A stretch of 9,632 nt of DNA from contig JABCSP010000063.1 of assembly GCA_018238825.1 (NCBI GenBank), positions 1 through 9,632 of the forward strand, written 5' to 3'. The stretch comes from Candidatus Thorarchaeota archaeon (GTDB taxonomy: Archaea; Asgardarchaeota; Thorarchaeia; Thorarchaeales; Thorarchaeaceae). Under the pieces are notes generated by a model that was not told where the DNA came from, made no database searches, and worked only from the letters and a program-made list of their open reading frames with translations. The stretch's first letter is position 1. Each line of letters opens with the position of its first letter. This document shows, one piece after another, positions 7,533 to 9,632 of the stretch. Made by a program: the position numbers and the translations under genes.

Positions 7533-7583
7533 CAGAATTTCATTCCAATTATTGCGCGAAGACTAAAAGGGTCATCGGTTGAC

Positions 7584-7633
7584 AAAAGAAAATAGAGTAG
7601 GTGTATCCCAATTGGTTGGAAGATACACTTACT
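7584..7633 (-). terminator. Hairpin plus T-rich tract downstream of asnS
   Basis: Arms AGTAGGTGTATC (7596-7607) and GATACACTTACT (7622-7633) are complementary at 11 of 12 positions. Inside the loop, CCAA can pair with the second TTGG, lengthening the stem. Read on the minus strand, the hairpin starts 20 nt after the asnS stop and is followed by TTTTCTTTT (7592-7584), the shape of an intrinsic terminator. It fills much of the 121-nt gap between asnS and the arrestin-fold gene. The one mismatched pair is A-C on the minus strand but a G-U wobble on the plus strand, so a plus-strand RNA would fold slightly better. Confidence 0.6.
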
Positions 7634-7653
7634 ATCAATAGTTGTTTTCTACA

Positions 7654-8949
7654 TTATGGAAATATCCGACTAACAGTTCTGGGGAATGGAATGCAGTCGC
7701 GGATATGCTCTAGATCCAGCATCCAAGTCATCAATCTATCAACTCCAACTCCAAAACCTGAGTGAGGTACACTACCATATTTTCGGATATCTAGATACCA
7801 CTCGTACTTCTTTGGGTCATCCCCGATTCTGTTGAGGTTGTCAATTATCTTCTGGTAATCAGACTCACGCTCACTCGCACCAATCATCTCACCAAATCCC
7901 TTTGGAGCTAGAAGGTCGTTATTCTTGTAAGTCCGAGGATCTGCCTCGTTATCTTTCATATAGAAAGACTTGATCGCCTTTGGATAATACTCCACGAAGA
8001 GGAACTCTTCCCGGTCATCGGTGAGAATGTGTTCAGCTTCAGTTCTAAGATCTTGGCCCCACTCTATCTTCAATCCTGCCTTCTGGCAAATATCGATTGC
8101 GTCAGTGTAAGTCATCCTATCAAATGGAGCCTTGACACTATAGAGTCGATCAGAATCCACTCCTAGTTCTTTAAGTTCAGGTTTTCTGTTGTCAGCTATT
8201 GCATGGCACATATGACTGATGAGACCTTCTTGTCTCTTCAGGTTCCCTTCGTGATCACACCAAGCTTCCTCTACTTCCAGATGCCAGAACTCTGTCACAT
8301 GTTTACGTGTCCTCGACTTCTCAGCACGAAATGATGGAGCTAGGATGAATACTTTCTCCATCGCGAATAACTGAGGTTCCAAGTGCATCTGACTTGTCTG
8401 TGTAAGATAGACCTTTTTTCCAAAGTACTCGACCTCAAAGAGATCTGCACCTTCCTCCCCCATTGTTGAAACAAACATAGGCGAGGTGGTTTCAAAGAAT
8501 CCTTCGTTGCGAAGATATTCTCGAGCGGACCTAAACACTTCATCTCGAATCTTTAGTACGTTTGTGAGCTTGCGGGACCTCATCCATAGGTGACGATTAT
8601 CATTCAAGAATTCAGTACTCTGGTTTTCTGTGATTGGAAACTCTTCTGCAAAGTGCAAGATATTGAATTCTTCTATCTGCACTTCGAAGCCACCCTCTGC
8701 TCTATCGTCGGCTTTAACTGTACCAACCATTGATACAAGGGATTCTATCAGCATCTTTTCTGCGCCAGCGTATTCTTCTTCGCTAACGACATCCTTCTTG
8801 ATTATTGTCTGAACGACACCTGAAGGATCTCTCAACAGAACAAAGACCATCTTCTTCTGTTTTCGAATACGATGGACCCAGCCTCTGAGATGGACTTTCT
8901 TTCCGTCCATTCCACCTTCAAGGATGTCCCTTAGTTGTATGTAGCTCAC
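7654..8949 (-). CDS. asnS: Asparaginyl-tRNA synthetase, archaeal/eukaryotic type
   Basis: Cytosolic class IIb aminoacyl-tRNA synthetase that charges tRNA-Asn with asparagine using ATP. From GTG 8949 it is 431 residues, normal for archaeal AsnRS. An N-terminal OB-fold anticodon-binding domain (about 3-102, with VHLRGWVHRIRKQKKMVFV) precedes the class II core. Motif 2 is SFRAEKSRTRKHVTEFWHLE (206-225). Motif 3 is HSGFGVGVDRLMTWM (396-410), just after YLDIRKYGSVP, and the C-terminus is EHIRDCIPFPRTVSRIFP. FLNDNRHLWMRS (114-125), the EFWHLE wording of motif 2 and the FPRT ending separate it from archaeal AspRS; the intact OB-fold separates it from the AsnRS-derived asparagine synthetase. Motif 3 has Asp-Arg where AsnRS usually has Glu-Arg, a mild change. 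The frame is open to GTG 8961, but GGTGAT ends 4 nt before GTG 8949, which is the better start. Confidence 0.95.
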   Translation of the reverse strand: MSYIQLRDILEGGMDGKKVHLRGWVHRIRKQKKMVFVLLRDPSGVVQTIIKKDVVSEEEYAGAEKMLIESLVSMVGTVKADDRAEGGFEVQIEEFNILHFAEEFPITENQSTEFLNDNRHLWMRSRKLTNVLKIRDEVFRSAREYLRNEGFFETTSPMFVSTMGEEGADLFEVEYFGKKVYLTQTSQMHLEPQLFAMEKVFILAPSFRAEKSRTRKHVTEFWHLEVEEAWCDHEGNLKRQEGLISHMCHAIADNRKPELKELGVDSDRLYSVKAPFDRMTYTDAIDICQKAGLKIEWGQDLRTEAEHILTDDREEFLFVEYYPKAIKSFYMKDNEADPRTYKNNDLLAPKGFGEMIGASERESDYQKIIDNLNRIGDDPKKYEWYLDIRKYGSVPHSGFGVGVDRLMTWMLDLEHIRDCIPFPRTVSRIFP

Positions 8950-8953
8950 TATA

Positions 8954-8961
8954 ATCACCAC
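8954..8961 (-). promoter_or_regulatory. Shine-Dalgarno site for asnS, deciding GTG 8949
   Basis: On the minus strand GTGGTGAT contains GGTGAT, a 6-nt match to the archaeal GGAGGTGAT, ending 4 nt before GTG 8949. The alternative upstream GTG codons at 8961 and 8958 are part of the site itself, so they are unlikely starts. Confidence 0.65.
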
Positions 8962-9026
8962 AAATTCTTGTTAGACCATGATATGGCTAACATCTCAATT
9001 CCACTAAATGATTGGATAAAAGGATA

Positions 9027-9044
9027 GCGGCCTAAGAAGGCCGC
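9027..9044 (-). terminator. GC-rich hairpin downstream of the surface-protein gene
   Basis: GCGGCC and GGCCGC form a perfect 6-bp stem around a 6-nt loop, starting 7 nt after the TAA of the surface-protein gene on the minus strand. A modest T-rich stretch (TCCTTTTATCC) follows. It stands out in otherwise A/T-rich DNA and probably ends that transcript before asnS. The same T-rich stretch (about 9013-9023) is also the only visible TATA-like candidate for asnS, about 70 nt before its start, but this is weak. Confidence 0.55.
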
Positions 9045-9051
9045 CAACAGT

Positions 9052-9632
9052 TTAACGAAATCTGACGAACCAAATAATCGCAATGAGTGCAATTATAGCA
9101 ACTGAACCTATGGCCATCCATGTCAGATAAGTCACGAGATATGCTTGAGTCACGACAACTCTAACTGTGGATTGAACAGAGTTGCCTCCTATATCATACA
9201 CAGTTAGTGTAACATCATAAGTTCCGCTAAGCAGTCCAGCAAAATCGAACTCGATATTTTCTGTTTCCCAATCTGCATTGACCACTTCTTCAGTAGTGAT
9301 TGTATCACCGATAATGGTGGCAATATCAATTGTATAGTAGTCCATGAAATCATCTGATGCTGTCCAGTTTCGAATGATGTTGATATCACCCTGATTATAA
9401 TAGATATCATCAGGTGCGTAGATCATGATAGGTACAGTGTCATCTGACATAACTGTTACAACTGCAGTATCATTTGCAGTATTCCCACTAGTATCATTTG
9501 CGAAAAGTGTGAAATTGTGCACTCCAATTTCTAGTCCATCCAGACTAATCGTTATAACTGGCTCATCGGTATTAATGTCATCAGAAATAAAAACCTCATC
9601 GTTATCCATTATCGTATACTTGTTCAGATTAT
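9052..9632 (-). CDS. Secreted/membrane-anchored surface protein with Ig-like repeats (5' partial)
   Basis: C-terminal part of what is probably a much larger cell-surface protein. The frame is open to the right edge (193 codons in view), so the ATG at 9609 is almost certainly internal. Two Ig/PKD-like repeat ends are visible about 100 residues apart: DGLEIGVHNFTLFANDTSGN and AGLLSGTYDVTLTVYDIGGN, each followed by a T-x(2)-V-x-V strand. Between them lies the start of the second repeat (PDDIYYNQGD, then NWTASDD). Sequons NFT, NDT and NWT suggest an exterior location. A single hydrophobic segment (TYLTWMAIGSVAIIALIAII) followed by WFVRFR ends the protein, so the repeats face outside and the tail sits in the membrane. 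No PGF-CTERM-type sorting motif is seen. Binding partner and function are unknown. It ends 102 nt before the asnS start, with a hairpin between them. Confidence 0.75.
   Translation of the reverse strand, partial: NLNKYTIMDNDEVFISDDINTDEPVITISLDGLEIGVHNFTLFANDTSGNTANDTAVVTVMSDDTVPIMIYAPDDIYYNQGDINIIRNWTASDDFMDYYTIDIATIIGDTITTEEVVNADWETENIEFDFAGLLSGTYDVTLTVYDIGGNSVQSTVRVVVTQAYLVTYLTWMAIGSVAIIALIAIIWFVRFR
9151..9540 (-). repeat. Tandem Ig-like protein repeat, about 100-residue period
   Basis: The codons 9540-9451 and 9240-9151 encode related 30-residue strands with shared pattern GL-x(2)-G-x(3)-TL-x(3)-D-x(2)-GN-x(4)-T-x(2)-V-x-V. The match is at protein level and much weaker in DNA. The repeat probably continues beyond the right edge. 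Confidence 0.6.

Noticed and set aside
8630..8812. Plus-strand 60-codon frame opposite asnS
   Set aside because: It is an antisense shadow of the OB-fold/core region of a certain gene, with no independent support.
7654..8949. Archaeal AspRS or AsnRS-related asparagine synthetase
   Set aside because: Motif wording (SFRAEKSRTRKHVTEFWHLE, FLNDNRHLWMRS, FPRT near the C-terminus) is AsnRS-like, and the N-terminal OB-fold missing from the synthetase paralog is present.
8962..9051. tRNA or riboswitch upstream of asnS
   Set aside because: Only the short GC-rich hairpin is present; there is no cloverleaf, T-box-like element or other extended structure in the 90 nt.

Overview
The window looks archaeal, with about 40% G+C by eye. 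The AsnRS is of the archaeal/eukaryotic type. Several starts are preceded by pieces of the archaeal Shine-Dalgarno sequence GGAGGTGAT, with a TGAT block usually ending 4-6 nt before the start. The products include an arrestin-fold protein and a membrane-anchored surface protein with Ig-like repeats. This mix would suit an Asgard archaeon (Thorarchaeia-like), but that is an inference; a phylogeny of asnS would settle it.

Left half, plus strand (1-6653): a tightly packed ABC export operon of the MacB/FtsX/YbbAP kind. Two large 10-helix permeases, each with two extracytoplasmic domains, are read in the same frame and separated by one TAG codon that abuts a TTG start. They are followed by one LolD/MacB-type ATPase, whose best ATG starts 5 nt after the second permease's stop codon, and by a small two-helix membrane protein. 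The first permease is cut by the left edge and lacks its first helix. The two permeases probably form a heterodimer energised by the ATPase. The substrate cannot be read from the sequence.

The ATPase is the oddest gene. It has clear Walker A, Q-loop, Walker B, D-loop and H-loop motifs, but the LSGGQ signature and its helix (about 22 residues) are absent, in frame. It also carries a C-terminal AbrB/SpoVT-type DNA-binding domain. It could be a nonstandard transporter-linked regulator, a recently damaged ATPase or an assembly artefact.

Right half, minus strand (6681-9632): an arrestin/Vps26-fold protein converges on the operon across a perfect 10-bp inverted repeat. Next comes asparaginyl-tRNA synthetase, separated from the arrestin gene by a strong hairpin followed by a T-rich tract. 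Last is the C-terminal part of a secreted, C-terminally membrane-anchored protein with Ig-like repeats, which runs off the right edge and ends at a GC-rich hairpin. No tRNA, rRNA, CRISPR array or insertion sequence was seen. No gap between genes exceeds about 121 nt.
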